From assembly GCA_049596955.1 (NCBI GenBank), contig JBMYMD010000030.1:1-15376 (forward strand): a stretch of 15,376 nt of DNA. The letters run 5' to 3'. Positions 6,283 through 15,296 of the stretch are shown one piece after another. The notes under the pieces are model-generated. The model saw only the letters and a list, made by a program, of their open reading frames with translations. It was not told where the DNA came from and did not search any database. A program made the translations under genes and the position numbers. This DNA is from UBA3478 sp049596955 (GTDB lineage Bacteria; Bacteroidota; Bacteroidia; Flavobacteriales; Flavobacteriaceae). Within the stretch, counting starts at the first letter, position 1. Every line of letters begins with the position of its first letter.

Positions 6283-6939
6283 TTATTTATCTAGTTCCTC
6301 TAAAAACTCAGATGCCTTTTTTTCTAAATCGTGAACAATGAGCTGGGTACGAGTGACTAAATGATTATAGCCGATGTAGCTTAAAATACCCACAATTAAG
6401 CCTCCCACGGTAGTAGTCATTGCGGTATAAATTCCAGAGGCCAATTCTGCCATCTCGGCCTGACCTCCACTATTAGCCATCTGATGAAAAGCGATAATCA
6501 TTCCAATAACCGTTCCCAAAAATCCAATCATAGGAGCTGCACCAGAAATGGTTGCCAAAATATTAATATTCCTCTCTAGACCGTAAACGACGAATTGCGC
6601 CTCATTTTCAATCGCTGTTTTTGTTGGTCCTAATTCATTTTTGTCTTTAAAACGCTCTAAACCTCTGCGAATTATTCTAGCCGAAGGATGATCACTTTTC
6701 TTACAAATTGTAATGGCCTTTTGAACATTCATGGAGTTTCTTCTCAATTCTTTGTTCAAATCATCGACAAACCCACTGTCTAATTTTAAAAGGCCGTTAA
6801 AGGTCAAGGTTCGCTCAGCGTAAATATAAACAGCCAACATCAGTAGTGCGAAGAGAATTAATATAATAATGATACTCCCTGCGCCACCATTGACAATCAT
6901 GTCAATGACACTCAATGAATTTGATTGAATTTGATTCAT
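6283..6939 (-). CDS. exbB: MotA/TolQ/ExbB-family proton channel protein
   Basis: This 218-aa protein forms the pentameric inner-membrane channel around ExbD. Three helices are visible: about 20-42 (GAGSIIIILILFALLMLAVY), about 128-152 and about 170-193. The conserved segments are GFLGTVIGMI at 139-148 and ASGIYTAMTTTVGGLIVGI at 167-185; the Thr residues in these helices line the ion path in family members. A cytoplasmic helical region (52-115) separates the first two helices. It lies 6 nt after nhaD and 4 nt before exbD. ExbB rather than TolQ is assigned from the flavobacterial gene order nhaD-exbB-exbD-folC, as I recall it, not from a specific residue. Confidence 0.92.
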   Translation of the reverse strand: MNQIQSNSLSVIDMIVNGGAGSIIIILILFALLMLAVYIYAERTLTFNGLLKLDSGFVDDLNKELRRNSMNVQKAITICKKSDHPSARIIRRGLERFKDKNELGPTKTAIENEAQFVVYGLERNINILATISGAAPMIGFLGTVIGMIIAFHQMANSGGQAEMAELASGIYTAMTTTVGGLIVGILSYIGYNHLVTRTQLIVHDLEKKASEFLEELDK

Positions 6940-6945
6940 AGTAGT

Positions 6946-8274
6946 TTAAAGATAGTCTCTCATTAGGACAAATACCAATGCACCCGATAAAAAGCCGACT
7001 AAAGCGAGCCAAGTGATTTTTTTCAAAAACCAGAAAAAATCAATTTTTTCCATACCCATAGCAACTACACCAGCAGCAGAACCAATGATTAACATGCTTC
7101 CTCCTGTACCCGCTGAATAAGCAATAAAATGCCATAGAGGATGATCTGGAGCCTCAGAGAACATTCCCATAGAAGCAGCCACCAAGGGCACGTTATCGAT
7201 TACTGCAGAGGCAATTCCAAGCAGTAGTACAACAACATCCTTATTGGGAATCGCATGATTTAAGGCTTCTGCATAATTGAATAAGATTCCTAAAGATTCC
7301 AGGCATGCCACGGCCATTAAAATACCTAAGAAGAACAAAATACTAGGCAATTCTATTTTCGTCATCGCTGTATGAACAGGAGAGTGATGTTCCAGTTCAT
7401 CAATTTTCTTGTCGGTTTTTGACAGACTAAATCTTGTACCCGTTAAGATTTCAGCCGCTAAGGCCACAATAGACAGCGAAAGCATCATACCGACATAAGG
7501 TGGTAAATGTGTAACTGTTTTAAAGAAGGGAACAAAAACTATTGCACCTAGACCTAAATACAGCATAAACGACCCAAATCTGGAATTCTCATCACCTTTT
7601 TCTTCTGCCGGCAATTCGGCTATTTCTCCTCTAAATACTTTAAAACGACTGGCTATAACTGTTGGAACTACCATACAGAATATTGAAGGCACCAACACTC
7701 TATTTACCAATGAGAAACCATCCACTTTATTTGCAATCCATAACATAGTGGTTGTCACATCACCGATAGGTGACCAAGCACCACCTGCATTTGCGTTTAA
7801 TATGATTAAACCTGCGAAGTAAAGTCGAACATCTTTTTGATGAATAACCTTTTGAAGAATCGTAATTAAAACTATAGTAGCCGTTAGATTATCAATAATT
7901 GCAGATAAGATGAAAGCTAAAATCGAGAATATCCAGAGTAATTTGGATTTTTGTCGAGTACGGATAAAGTTTTTTATAGTTACAAAGCCGTTGAAATAGT
8001 CTATAATTTCAACAATAGTCATGGCTCCGAGTAAGAAGATCAAAATTTCTGCAGTCTTACCCAGATGGTGTAACAAAATCTCTTCTAAATGTGTAGGTTC
8101 TAATTCTTTCAGTTGGGCATTTACTTCAAAAACATCCAAGTGTGTTAAAGCAGTTACCGCCCATAAAACAGCCATCATTGCTAAGGCAGGAATTAGCTTA
8201 TCTACTTTAATATTGTGTTCAAGGGTAATGAACAAATAGCCCAATAAAAAAATGGCGATAATTATGGTCTCCAT
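6946..8274 (-). CDS. nhaD: NhaD-type sodium/proton antiporter
   Basis: The 442-aa inner-membrane protein of the ion transporter superfamily exchanges internal Na+ (and Li+) for external protons and so supports pH and salt tolerance. About 11-12 hydrophobic helices are seen. Two inverted family motif pairs are present: IDNLTATI at 127-134 with GGAWSPIGDVTTT at 164-176, and IDNVPLVAA at 359-367 with GTGGSMLIIGSAAG at 389-402. They contain the Asp/Asn residues expected for ion binding. Length is typical. It is first in the operon and has the only clear Shine-Dalgarno in the set (GAGGAG at 8289-8284, 9 nt before ATG). A promoter-like element lies at 8347-8376. The tight link to exbBD suggests shared use of the ion gradient, which is inference. 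Confidence 0.94.
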   Translation of the reverse strand: METIIIAIFLLGYLFITLEHNIKVDKLIPALAMMAVLWAVTALTHLDVFEVNAQLKELEPTHLEEILLHHLGKTAEILIFLLGAMTIVEIIDYFNGFVTIKNFIRTRQKSKLLWIFSILAFILSAIIDNLTATIVLITILQKVIHQKDVRLYFAGLIILNANAGGAWSPIGDVTTTMLWIANKVDGFSLVNRVLVPSIFCMVVPTVIASRFKVFRGEIAELPAEEKGDENSRFGSFMLYLGLGAIVFVPFFKTVTHLPPYVGMMLSLSIVALAAEILTGTRFSLSKTDKKIDELEHHSPVHTAMTKIELPSILFFLGILMAVACLESLGILFNYAEALNHAIPNKDVVVLLLGIASAVIDNVPLVAASMGMFSEAPDHPLWHFIAYSAGTGGSMLIIGSAAGVVAMGMEKIDFFWFLKKITWLALVGFLSGALVFVLMRDYL

Positions 8275-8283
8275 AAAGTTATG

Positions 8284-8289
8284 CTCCTC
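8284..8289 (-). promoter_or_regulatory. Ribosome binding site of nhaD
   Basis: GAGGAG on the minus strand ends 9 nt before ATG 8274. It is unusual here, because most starts in this window lack a Shine-Dalgarno. CGAG of this site can pair with CTCG at 8304-8301, so it could be partly hidden in a hairpin. Confidence 0.5.
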
Positions 8290-8346
8290 GTAGATTTAGT
8301 CGAGACTAAGATACTTGAAAAAATCTCGGTTAAAAAAACCCTAAGA

Positions 8347-8376
8347 CAAATATTTTGCTTTTTATAATTCATCAAA
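8347..8376 (-). promoter_or_regulatory. Candidate promoter of the nhaD-exbB-exbD-folC operon
   Basis: Minus-strand TTTG (8376-8373), 18 nt, AATATTTG (8354-8347), one mismatch to TAnnTTTG. It would give a leader of about 65 nt containing the Shine-Dalgarno site. I found no full-consensus promoter on the plus strand for gltB in the same 230-nt gap. Confidence 0.35.
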
Positions 8377-8504
8377 ATAAAGCTTCAAATTTTAGATAAT
8401 CTGAAAAATAAAGATGCCTATTTACCATATTAGCGATAATAGAAGCTAAAAGAAATTTGGCCCTTAATATTTAATAACTTGTAATGCTATTTTAAATTAT
8501 TGCT

Positions 8505-11500
8505 ATGAGTTTACCGAAACGCGGCCTGTATTTACCTTCTTTTGAACACGATAACTGCGGTGCAGGATTCATCTGTAGTCTTGAAGGAAAGCGTTCAAAT
8601 GATATCATTCACAAGGCTCTAGAAATCTTGGTAAAACTAAAACACCGAGGAGCTGTCAATGCCGATGGAAAAACTGGAGATGGAGCAGGGATTTTAATTG
8701 ACATTCCTCATCAATTCTTCAAAGATAATTGTGAATTTGAGCTTCCAGAAGCAGGATCTTATGCTACTGGTAACGTCTTTTTACCACAAAAAGAAAATCA
8801 ACGCAGCTATTGTAAGGATGTTTTTCAAAAAAATCTTGAAGAACAAGGTCTTGCCCTATTAGGATGGCGAAAAGTTCCTGTAAACAGGGATATTTTAGGC
8901 AGTATTGCTATGCAAACTGAACCTGAAATCGAACAGATATTTATTGGTCATGGTCAGGTGCAAGATGAATTCGAGTTCAAAGTAAAGCTCTACATCGCTC
9001 GTAAAAAAACGGAGCACGCCGTAGCCCAGTCCAAACTTTCAGAAGGCAATGTTTTCTACCTGCCCAGTCTTTCTACGAAAATTATCATTTTCAAAGGCTT
9101 ACTCGTACCAGAAGATATTTCAGCATTCTTCACAGATTTGAGAGACGAACGCGTAGTGACTCGATTGGCCTTAGTTCATCAAAGGTTTTCCACCAATACA
9201 TTTCCAACATGGGATTTGGCACAACCTTTTAGATACATCTGCCACAACGGAGAAATTAACACCCTCCGAGGCAATGTCGCTCGAATGCGTTCAAGAGAAG
9301 AATTGTTGAGCAGTCCTTATTTTGGAAAAGAAATCAAAGAAATTTTACCTGTTGTTCTTCCACACAAGTCAGATTCCGCAAGTCTTGATATGGTGGTAGA
9401 ACTCCTTTTGATGTCTGGAAGATCTCTGCCAGAGGTAATGATGATGCTCGTTCCAGAAGCGTGGGAACGCAATGAAAATATGTCTGAAGACAAGAGAGCC
9501 TTTTATGAATATCATTCTTGCGTCATGGAACCTTGGGACGGACCCGCCTCTATTCCTTTTACAGACGGCGATTATATAGGTGCGCTATTGGATAGAAATG
9601 GCTTGAGACCTTCTCGATATTCAGTGACTAAAGACGGGTATGTCATCATGTCTTCAGAGACAGGGGTGGTTGATGTAGAAGTAGAAAATATTGCTTACCA
9701 CGGTAGGTTAGAACCTGGAAAAATGTTTTTAGTAAACATGAAAGAAGGTCGAATCGTTGAGGATGAAGAAATCAAAAGCAAAATATCTTCAAAACACGAT
9801 TACAAAACCTGGGTAAGTGAAAATTTAATTTACCTCAAAGACATTCCTTACAACAAAATGCCAGCTCTAAAAGAACCTTCTAGTTTAGAAGAAAGGGCAG
9901 CATTTTTTGGTTACACTCGAGAAGATATCAATACCATCATACTTCCAATGGCCTCACAAGGAAAGGAGCCAATAGGATCAATGGGGGCAGATACGCCAAT
10001 TGCAGTCTTATCTGAACGACCACAATTGTTGTACAACTATTTTAAGCAACTCTTTGCTCAAGTAACTAATCCTCCATTAGACGGTATTCGCGAGGAGCTC
10101 ATAACAGATATTAGCCTCACACTAGGTGCCGACCAAAATATTTTCGAAACTCTACCAATTCATTGTAGAAAATTAAAGATTCAAAATCCTGTAATCTCTA
10201 AAGAGGATTTAGATAAAATTAAAAAGCATGACGAGAGTCCTGACTACAAAGTAAGCACGCTGTCAATGCTATATCCCGTTAGTGAAGGGCTTAACGGTAT
10301 TGAAAAGGCACTGAAGAATATGATTTCAGACGCCACAGCAGCCATCGAACAAGGAAGCAATATTCTCATTTTATCGGATCGAAACGTAAACCAAGACAAA
10401 GCTGCCATTCCTGCTTTATTGGCTTGTTCAAATTTAAACAAGGGATTGGCCAGGCTTCAAAAGCGCTCTAAAATCAGCATAATCATTGAGTCTGCTGAGC
10501 CGAGAGAAGTACATCATTTCGCTGTTTTATTCGGTTTTGGGGCTTCAGCTATAAACCCGTATTTGGTCAATGAAATCATTGAACAACACGTTGTATCCGA
10601 AGATTTAACAATCAGTGCTGAAGAAGCAATTACGAACTATAACAAAGCCGTTGGAAAAGGAATTTTAAAGGTGATGAACAAAATCGGTATATCTACCTTA
10701 AATTCATATCGAGGTTCTCAGCTTTTTGAATGTATCGGTATTAATAAAAAAGTAGTAAACACCTATTTCGAAAATACTCCGACGAGAATAGAAGGTATAG
10801 GTCTACAAGAAATAGAATTAGAAGTTCAAAAAAGACATCAAAAAGCATTCAAAGACGCTAAGATCTCTGCGAGTCTTGATTTAGAAATTGGAGGCCAGTA
10901 TCGCTGGAGAAGAGATGGTGAAAAACATCTATTCAATCCATTATCAATTTCGTATCTCCAAAAGGCTGTTCGAAACAACGAACCTACTACCTATAAAGAG
11001 TACGCAAAGCTGGTCAACGAACAAAGTCAGCACTTAATGACCCTTAGAGGCATGCTTGAATTTACCAATTACGATCCTATTCCTTTAGAAGAAGTGGAAC
11101 CTTGGACTGAAATTGTAAAGCGATTCAAAACCGGAGCAATGTCTTACGGAAGCATCAGTCAAGAAGCTCACGAGAATCTTGCCGTTGCTATGAATAGAAT
11201 TGGAGGAAAGAGTAACTCTGGAGAGGGTGGTGAAGATGTAGAACGCTTTCACAAAAAAGATAGTGGTGATTGGAAAAACTCTGCCATTAAACAAGTAGCC
11301 TCTGGTAGATTCGGAGTGAGTTCCAATTACTTGACCAACGCACAAGAAATTCAAATCAAAATGGCACAGGGTGCCAAACCTGGAGAAGGTGGTCAATTAC
11401 CTGGACCAAAAGTAAACCCTTCTATAGCAAAAACAAGAAATTCAACACCCTATGTAGGTTTAATTTCTCCTCCTCCTCACCACGACATCTACTCTATTGA

Positions 11501-13004
11501 AGATTTATCTCAATTGATTTACGATTTAAAATCAGCCAATAGAGAAGCACGCATCAACGTTAAATTGGTCTCTGAGGTCGGAGTTGGAACAGTAGCTGCC
11601 GGTGTTGCTAAAGCCAATGCAGATGTGGTTTTAATTTCAGGTTTTGACGGAGGTACTGGAGCCTCTCCATTAACTTCGTTAAAGCACGCAGGTTTACCAT
11701 GGGAATTGGGAATAGCCGAAGCACAACAAACCCTTGTAATGAATGATTTGAGAAGTAGAGTCGTTTTAGAGTGCGACGGGCAACTCAAGACAGGTAGAGA
11801 CGTAGCTATAGCCTGTCTTCTAGGTGCAGAAGAGTTCGGGTTTGCTACCGCACCTCTTGTCGCTTCTGGATGTGTAATGATGAGAGTTTGTCATTTGAAC
11901 ACCTGCCCGGTAGGAATCGCAACACAAAATCCTGAACTGCGAAAAAAATTCAAAGGAAAACCTGAGCACGTTGTCAACTATATGTATTTCGTCGCACAAG
12001 AATTGCGTGAAATCATGGCAAAATTAGGGTTTAGAAGTATTAATGAAATGGTTGGTCAGGTTCAAAAACTCGACCGCAAAAAAGCAGTGGATCACTTCAA
12101 ATCTGAAGGACTTGATCTTAGCCCAATTCTGGAAAAAATTGAAGCTCCAAACGGATCAACCCTCTACAATTCGCAAAAACAAGAGGATCAAATCAGTTCA
12201 TCTATTGAATTCGATATTATCGCGCAAGCTCACCCTGCTTTATTCAGAAAGGAAAAAACGAGCTTAGAATACGATATTACCAATACCGACCGAGCTGTAG
12301 GTGCTATTATCAGTAATGAAATCTCAAAAATATACGGAAGTGAAGGTCTACCCGAAAACACGCTGAAATTGACTTTTACAGGCTCAGCAGGCCAGAGTTT
12401 CGGTGCCTTTTCAACCAAAGGCCTCACCTTAACCCTAAACGGAAACACAAATGATTATTTAGGTAAGGGACTTTCTGGTGCTAAACTCATCATTAAAGTT
12501 CCTTTTGAGGCCAGTTTTGAACCACATAACAACGTAATTACTGGTAACGTTTCACTCTATGGAGCAACCTCTGGGGAAGCCTATATCAATGGTCTGGCTG
12601 GAGAGCGATTTGCGGTACGAAATTCCGGAGCTATAGCAGTAGTCGAAGGCATTGGAGACCACGGTTGTGAATACATGACAGGAGGTGAAGTCGTTATTTT
12701 AGGAAAAACCGGACGTAACTTTGGTGCTGGTATGAGTGGGGGTATTGCTTATGTGTACAATCCTGATCAAGAACTCGAAAAAAATTGTACCAATGACATG
12801 CTTAATTTCCTTAACGTCACTGAAGCAGAAGATCAAAAAAGACTCTTTGAACTCGTTGAAAATCACTACAACAACACCATGAGTCCTATTGCAGCACAAC
12901 TCTTGGGAGATTGGAAAAATGAACTAAAAAACTTTACCAAAGTATTGCCAGAGGAATACCGCTTGGCATTATTAAGATTAGAAAAAGAACAAGCAATTAG
13001 CTAA
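8505..13004 (+). CDS. gltB: Glutamate synthase (NADPH) large subunit
   Basis: This cytosolic alpha subunit hydrolyses glutamine and channels the ammonia to 2-oxoglutarate, yielding glutamate with electrons passed from GltD. The 1499 aa are full length. Domains: N-terminal class II glutaminase with the nucleophile at C18 (motif D-N-C-G-A-G-F), exposed after removal of a 17-residue propeptide, plus RFSTNTFPTW at 227-236 and HNGEIN at 247-252. The central domain contains NPPLDGIREE near 522-531. The FMN/synthase domain has GGKSNSGEGGED at 900-911 and the 3Fe-4S ligands C1123, C1129 and C1134 (CX5CX4C). A C-terminal Gly-repeat domain starts at about 1293 (GSAGQSFGAF). No residue I could check is missing. 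It starts at ATG 8505 without Shine-Dalgarno and precedes gltD by 7 nt, so they are cotranscribed. Confidence 0.98.
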   Translation: MSLPKRGLYLPSFEHDNCGAGFICSLEGKRSNDIIHKALEILVKLKHRGAVNADGKTGDGAGILIDIPHQFFKDNCEFELPEAGSYATGNVFLPQKENQRSYCKDVFQKNLEEQGLALLGWRKVPVNRDILGSIAMQTEPEIEQIFIGHGQVQDEFEFKVKLYIARKKTEHAVAQSKLSEGNVFYLPSLSTKIIIFKGLLVPEDISAFFTDLRDERVVTRLALVHQRFSTNTFPTWDLAQPFRYICHNGEINTLRGNVARMRSREELLSSPYFGKEIKEILPVVLPHKSDSASLDMVVELLLMSGRSLPEVMMMLVPEAWERNENMSEDKRAFYEYHSCVMEPWDGPASIPFTDGDYIGALLDRNGLRPSRYSVTKDGYVIMSSETGVVDVEVENIAYHGRLEPGKMFLVNMKEGRIVEDEEIKSKISSKHDYKTWVSENLIYLKDIPYNKMPALKEPSSLEERAAFFGYTREDINTIILPMASQGKEPIGSMGADTPIAVLSERPQLLYNYFKQLFAQVTNPPLDGIREELITDISLTLGADQNIFETLPIHCRKLKIQNPVISKEDLDKIKKHDESPDYKVSTLSMLYPVSEGLNGIEKALKNMISDATAAIEQGSNILILSDRNVNQDKAAIPALLACSNLNKGLARLQKRSKISIIIESAEPREVHHFAVLFGFGASAINPYLVNEIIEQHVVSEDLTISAEEAITNYNKAVGKGILKVMNKIGISTLNSYRGSQLFECIGINKKVVNTYFENTPTRIEGIGLQEIELEVQKRHQKAFKDAKISASLDLEIGGQYRWRRDGEKHLFNPLSISYLQKAVRNNEPTTYKEYAKLVNEQSQHLMTLRGMLEFTNYDPIPLEEVEPWTEIVKRFKTGAMSYGSISQEAHENLAVAMNRIGGKSNSGEGGEDVERFHKKDSGDWKNSAIKQVASGRFGVSSNYLTNAQEIQIKMAQGAKPGEGGQLPGPKVNPSIAKTRNSTPYVGLISPPPHHDIYSIEDLSQLIYDLKSANREARINVKLVSEVGVGTVAAGVAKANADVVLISGFDGGTGASPLTSLKHAGLPWELGIAEAQQTLVMNDLRSRVVLECDGQLKTGRDVAIACLLGAEEFGFATAPLVASGCVMMRVCHLNTCPVGIATQNPELRKKFKGKPEHVVNYMYFVAQELREIMAKLGFRSINEMVGQVQKLDRKKAVDHFKSEGLDLSPILEKIEAPNGSTLYNSQKQEDQISSSIEFDIIAQAHPALFRKEKTSLEYDITNTDRAVGAIISNEISKIYGSEGLPENTLKLTFTGSAGQSFGAFSTKGLTLTLNGNTNDYLGKGLSGAKLIIKVPFEASFEPHNNVITGNVSLYGATSGEAYINGLAGERFAVRNSGAIAVVEGIGDHGCEYMTGGEVVILGKTGRNFGAGMSGGIAYVYNPDQELEKNCTNDMLNFLNVTEAEDQKRLFELVENHYNNTMSPIAAQLLGDWKNELKNFTKVLPEEYRLALLRLEKEQAIS

Positions 13005-13011
13005 GTAGTAT

Positions 13012-14475
13012 ATGGGAAAAACAACTGGATTTTTAGAATTCGATAGAAAAGATGAGGGGCAAACTGCTGTTGAAGAACGCATTAAGAATTATAAAGAATT
13101 TACAAAGCCGCTTAGTAAAAAAGAACTTGAGACTCAAGGGGCAAGATGTATGGATTGCGGAATTCCCTTTTGTCATAGTGGATGTCCTTTAGGAAACCTC
13201 ATTCCGGATTTTAATGACGCTGTCTACCAAAAAAATTGGGAGAAAGCAACAGATATTCTACACGCCACTAATAATTTTCCAGAATTTACAGGTAGGCTCT
13301 GCCCGGCACCCTGTGAAGAGGCTTGTGTACTAGGAATCAATGAAGATCCTGTATCTATAGAAAATATTGAAAAAAATATTGTAGAAACAGCATTTACCAA
13401 TGGATGGATTAAGGCTCAACCACCTCAAAGCAGAAGTGGAAAAACTATAGCCATTGTCGGTTCAGGTCCAGCAGGCCTTGCAGCTGCACAACAATTAAAT
13501 CGAGCCGGACATCAGGTGACTGTATATGAGCGCGATGAGAAAATTGGTGGACTTTTGCGCTTTGGTATTCCTGATTTTAAAATGGAAAAACAAGTTATCG
13601 ACAGACGACTAGAACAGTTAATCGAAGAAGGAATCACCTTCAAAACAGGAGTTCATGTCGGTAAGGATATAAGTGCAGAACAACTTAAAGAAGAGCACGA
13701 CGCATTATTACTCTGCGGTGGAGCAACCATTAAAAGAGAATTACCCATACCTGGATCCGACCTCAAAGGAGTGGTGCAGGCCATGGATTTTCTTCCAGAA
13801 AACAACAGAAGAGTTGCAGCGCAAAAAGAGTTTGAAGGACACCTGCCTGCTAAAGGAAAAAAAGTCATTGTTATCGGCGGTGGTGATACAGGCTCTGACT
13901 GTATCGGAACCTCCATTCGACAAGGTGCAGAGTCAGTTTCTAACTTTGAAATTATGCCGATGGCCACAACAGACCGTCCTGAAAACCAACCTTGGCCTTT
14001 TTGGCCGATGAGACTCAGAACGAGTAGTTCTCATAAAGAAGGAGCTGAGCGCCATTTCAGTATCTCGACGAAAAAATTCATCGGTAATGATAAAGGTGAA
14101 TTAATTGGATTACAAACAACCGAAGTCGAATGGGATTTTTCAAATGGAAGACCTCAATTAAAAGAGATCGAAGGAACTGAGAAAAATTGGGACTGCGACT
14201 TAGTCTTACTTGCTTTGGGCTTCACAGGTTCAGAAAAATCAATTGCTGAACAACTCAACTTAAAGTTTGACAGTCGAAACAACATATCAGCACCTACTGA
14301 GAGTTATCAGACCAATGTAGACAATGTTTTTGTTGCTGGGGATCAGCGCAGAGGCCAATCTCTAATCGTTTGGGCTATCTCTGAAGGACGCTCGGCAGCG
14401 CACTACATCGACAAATATTTAATGGGTACCACGAACTTGCCGTTAAAACAAGAAGGTGATTTACCACGTGTTTAA
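13012..14475 (+). CDS. gltD: Glutamate synthase (NADPH) small subunit
   Basis: The beta subunit takes electrons from NADPH through FAD and passes them by iron-sulfur clusters to GltB. The 487 aa are usual length. Seen: N-terminal cysteine motifs C46-x2-C49-x4-C54-x3-C58 and C97-x3-C101-x3-C105 for 4Fe-4S clusters; FAD-binding GSGPAG at 150-155 and IGGLLRFGIPDF at 178-189; NAD(P)-binding GGGDTGSDC at 289-297; and C-terminal AGDQRRGQS at 442-450 followed by LIVWAISEGR, which completes the FAD site. It follows gltB by 7 nt. Its TAA overlaps the stop of the opposing curlin-like gene by 4 nt, and no terminator hairpin is seen in between, so transcripts may run into each other. NADPH rather than NADH is inferred from the family. 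Confidence 0.97.
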   Translation: MGKTTGFLEFDRKDEGQTAVEERIKNYKEFTKPLSKKELETQGARCMDCGIPFCHSGCPLGNLIPDFNDAVYQKNWEKATDILHATNNFPEFTGRLCPAPCEEACVLGINEDPVSIENIEKNIVETAFTNGWIKAQPPQSRSGKTIAIVGSGPAGLAAAQQLNRAGHQVTVYERDEKIGGLLRFGIPDFKMEKQVIDRRLEQLIEEGITFKTGVHVGKDISAEQLKEEHDALLLCGGATIKRELPIPGSDLKGVVQAMDFLPENNRRVAAQKEFEGHLPAKGKKVIVIGGGDTGSDCIGTSIRQGAESVSNFEIMPMATTDRPENQPWPFWPMRLRTSSSHKEGAERHFSISTKKFIGNDKGELIGLQTTEVEWDFSNGRPQLKEIEGTEKNWDCDLVLLALGFTGSEKSIAEQLNLKFDSRNNISAPTESYQTNVDNVFVAGDQRRGQSLIVWAISEGRSAAHYIDKYLMGTTNLPLKQEGDLPRV

Positions 14476-14954
14476 TTCATCTGTCGTACCACTATGCTAT
14501 TGTTGTGACCGTTTACAATACTAATAGAAGATTCGTGTCCCAAACCTTCTTGAATAACGCTGATTTCATTACCGTTAGAGGCGCTTAGAAGAACTGTGCT
14601 CATCAAATTCGTTCCAGATTGTAAAACACTTAAATCATTTCGGTTTGCAGCATTAAAATCCATTTTTGATTGATTTTGATCTCCATACTGTTCAATAATC
14701 AATTCATTTCGATTGGACGAGACAAAGGTCATCTCAGCTAAAAGATTTTCACCATCTTGATTCAGTAAAATGGATTGTCTGTTCGATTGATCTAACGAAA
14801 GAATCCCTGAATTTAAATCACCTACTTGAATTATTTCAACCTGATTTTGATTTGAATCAGAGATTTGTTGAATAACAACTAAATCATCTCCAAAAGCCAG
14901 AGCATTGGTAAAAGCCATTAAATTAAGTAGAAAGAAAGTAATTGATTTTGTCAT
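14472..14954 (-). CDS. Secreted curlin-repeat protein, probable amyloid fibre subunit
   Basis: A 160-aa protein with signal peptide (residues 1-20, cut after ALA). The rest is five complete 23-residue repeats at 34-56, 57-79, 80-102, 103-125 and 126-148, plus a 12-residue half repeat at 149-160 and a degenerate half repeat at about 22-33. Each repeat has Asn near position 4 (Gln in the second) and Gln at position 10; Gly at position 12 holds in the five full repeats, as in SNRNELIIEQYGDQ. This matches the curlin repeat of CsgA/CsgB, which folds into stacked beta strands and forms extracellular amyloid. No csgE, csgF or csgG lies in the window. CsgA and CsgB cannot be told apart here. It lies between gltD and the rRNA operon; the base composition looks like its neighbours. 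Confidence 0.78.
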   Translation of the reverse strand: MTKSITFFLLNLMAFTNALAFGDDLVVIQQISDSNQNQVEIIQVGDLNSGILSLDQSNRQSILLNQDGENLLAEMTFVSSNRNELIIEQYGDQNQSKMDFNAANRNDLSVLQSGTNLMSTVLLSASNGNEISVIQEGLGHESSISIVNGHNNSIVVRQMN

Positions 14955-15021
14955 GATAAGTGCTATTGAATGATTATACTTAAATAACGTTTCATTCGAC
15001 CAAATCGTATATTTTCTCGAT

Positions 15022-15053
15022 AAAAAAAGCCCTGCACATTGCTGTGCAGGGCT
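15022..15053 (-). terminator. Terminator of the rRNA operon
   Basis: Minus-strand RNA forms an 11-bp stem AGCCCTGCACA with TGTGCAGGGCT around loop GCAA, followed by a run of T (through 15022). It starts 5 nt after the 5S end and is the strongest terminator in the window. It also separates the rRNA operon from the curlin-repeat gene downstream on the same strand. Confidence 0.9.
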
Positions 15054-15057
15054 CGAA

Positions 15058-15167
15058 GGAGGCGGCGACCTACTCTCCCACCTGGTGGGGCAGTACCATC
15101 GGCGCTAATGGGCTTAACTTCTCTGTTCGGTATGGGAAGAGGTGATCCCCATTGCAATGGCCACCTA
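15058..15167 (-). rRNA. rrf: 5S ribosomal RNA
   Basis: About 110 nt, with the conserved 5S core on the minus strand (CCGAACAGAGAAGTTAAGCC and the following GATGGTACTG). Helix I closes by pairing AGGTGGC at the 5' end (15166-15160) with GCCGCCT at the 3' end (15066-15060). Flanked by the operon terminator on one side and the 23S 3' end on the other. The exact ends could shift by 1-3 nt. Confidence 0.95.
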
Positions 15168-15296
15168 AATTTTCAATACGGTATGTCTTTAACCATTGAG
15201 ACAAGTGACTTTATTCACCTAAAATGTAGCTGTATATGCTATGAAAACATCAATCTTCAGTTTAATTTTCTAAAAAAGAGCCTACAAGGGGCTGTG

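Noticed and set aside
11085..11396. 103-codon minus-strand ORF inside gltB
   Set aside because: Antisense of the conserved FMN domain of gltB, which fully explains the region.
13673..14011. 112-codon plus-strand ORF inside gltD
   Set aside because: Out-of-frame shadow of gltD, whose NAD(P)-binding motif lies in the correct frame here.
14963..15157. 64-codon minus-strand ORF
   Set aside because: It begins inside 5S rRNA and runs through the rRNA terminator; not a protein gene.
15258..15290. Terminator-like hairpin in the 23S-5S spacer (AGCC/GGCT then T-run, minus strand)
   Set aside because: Only 4 bp with a 7-nt loop; 5S lies downstream in the same operon, so a strong stop here is unlikely.
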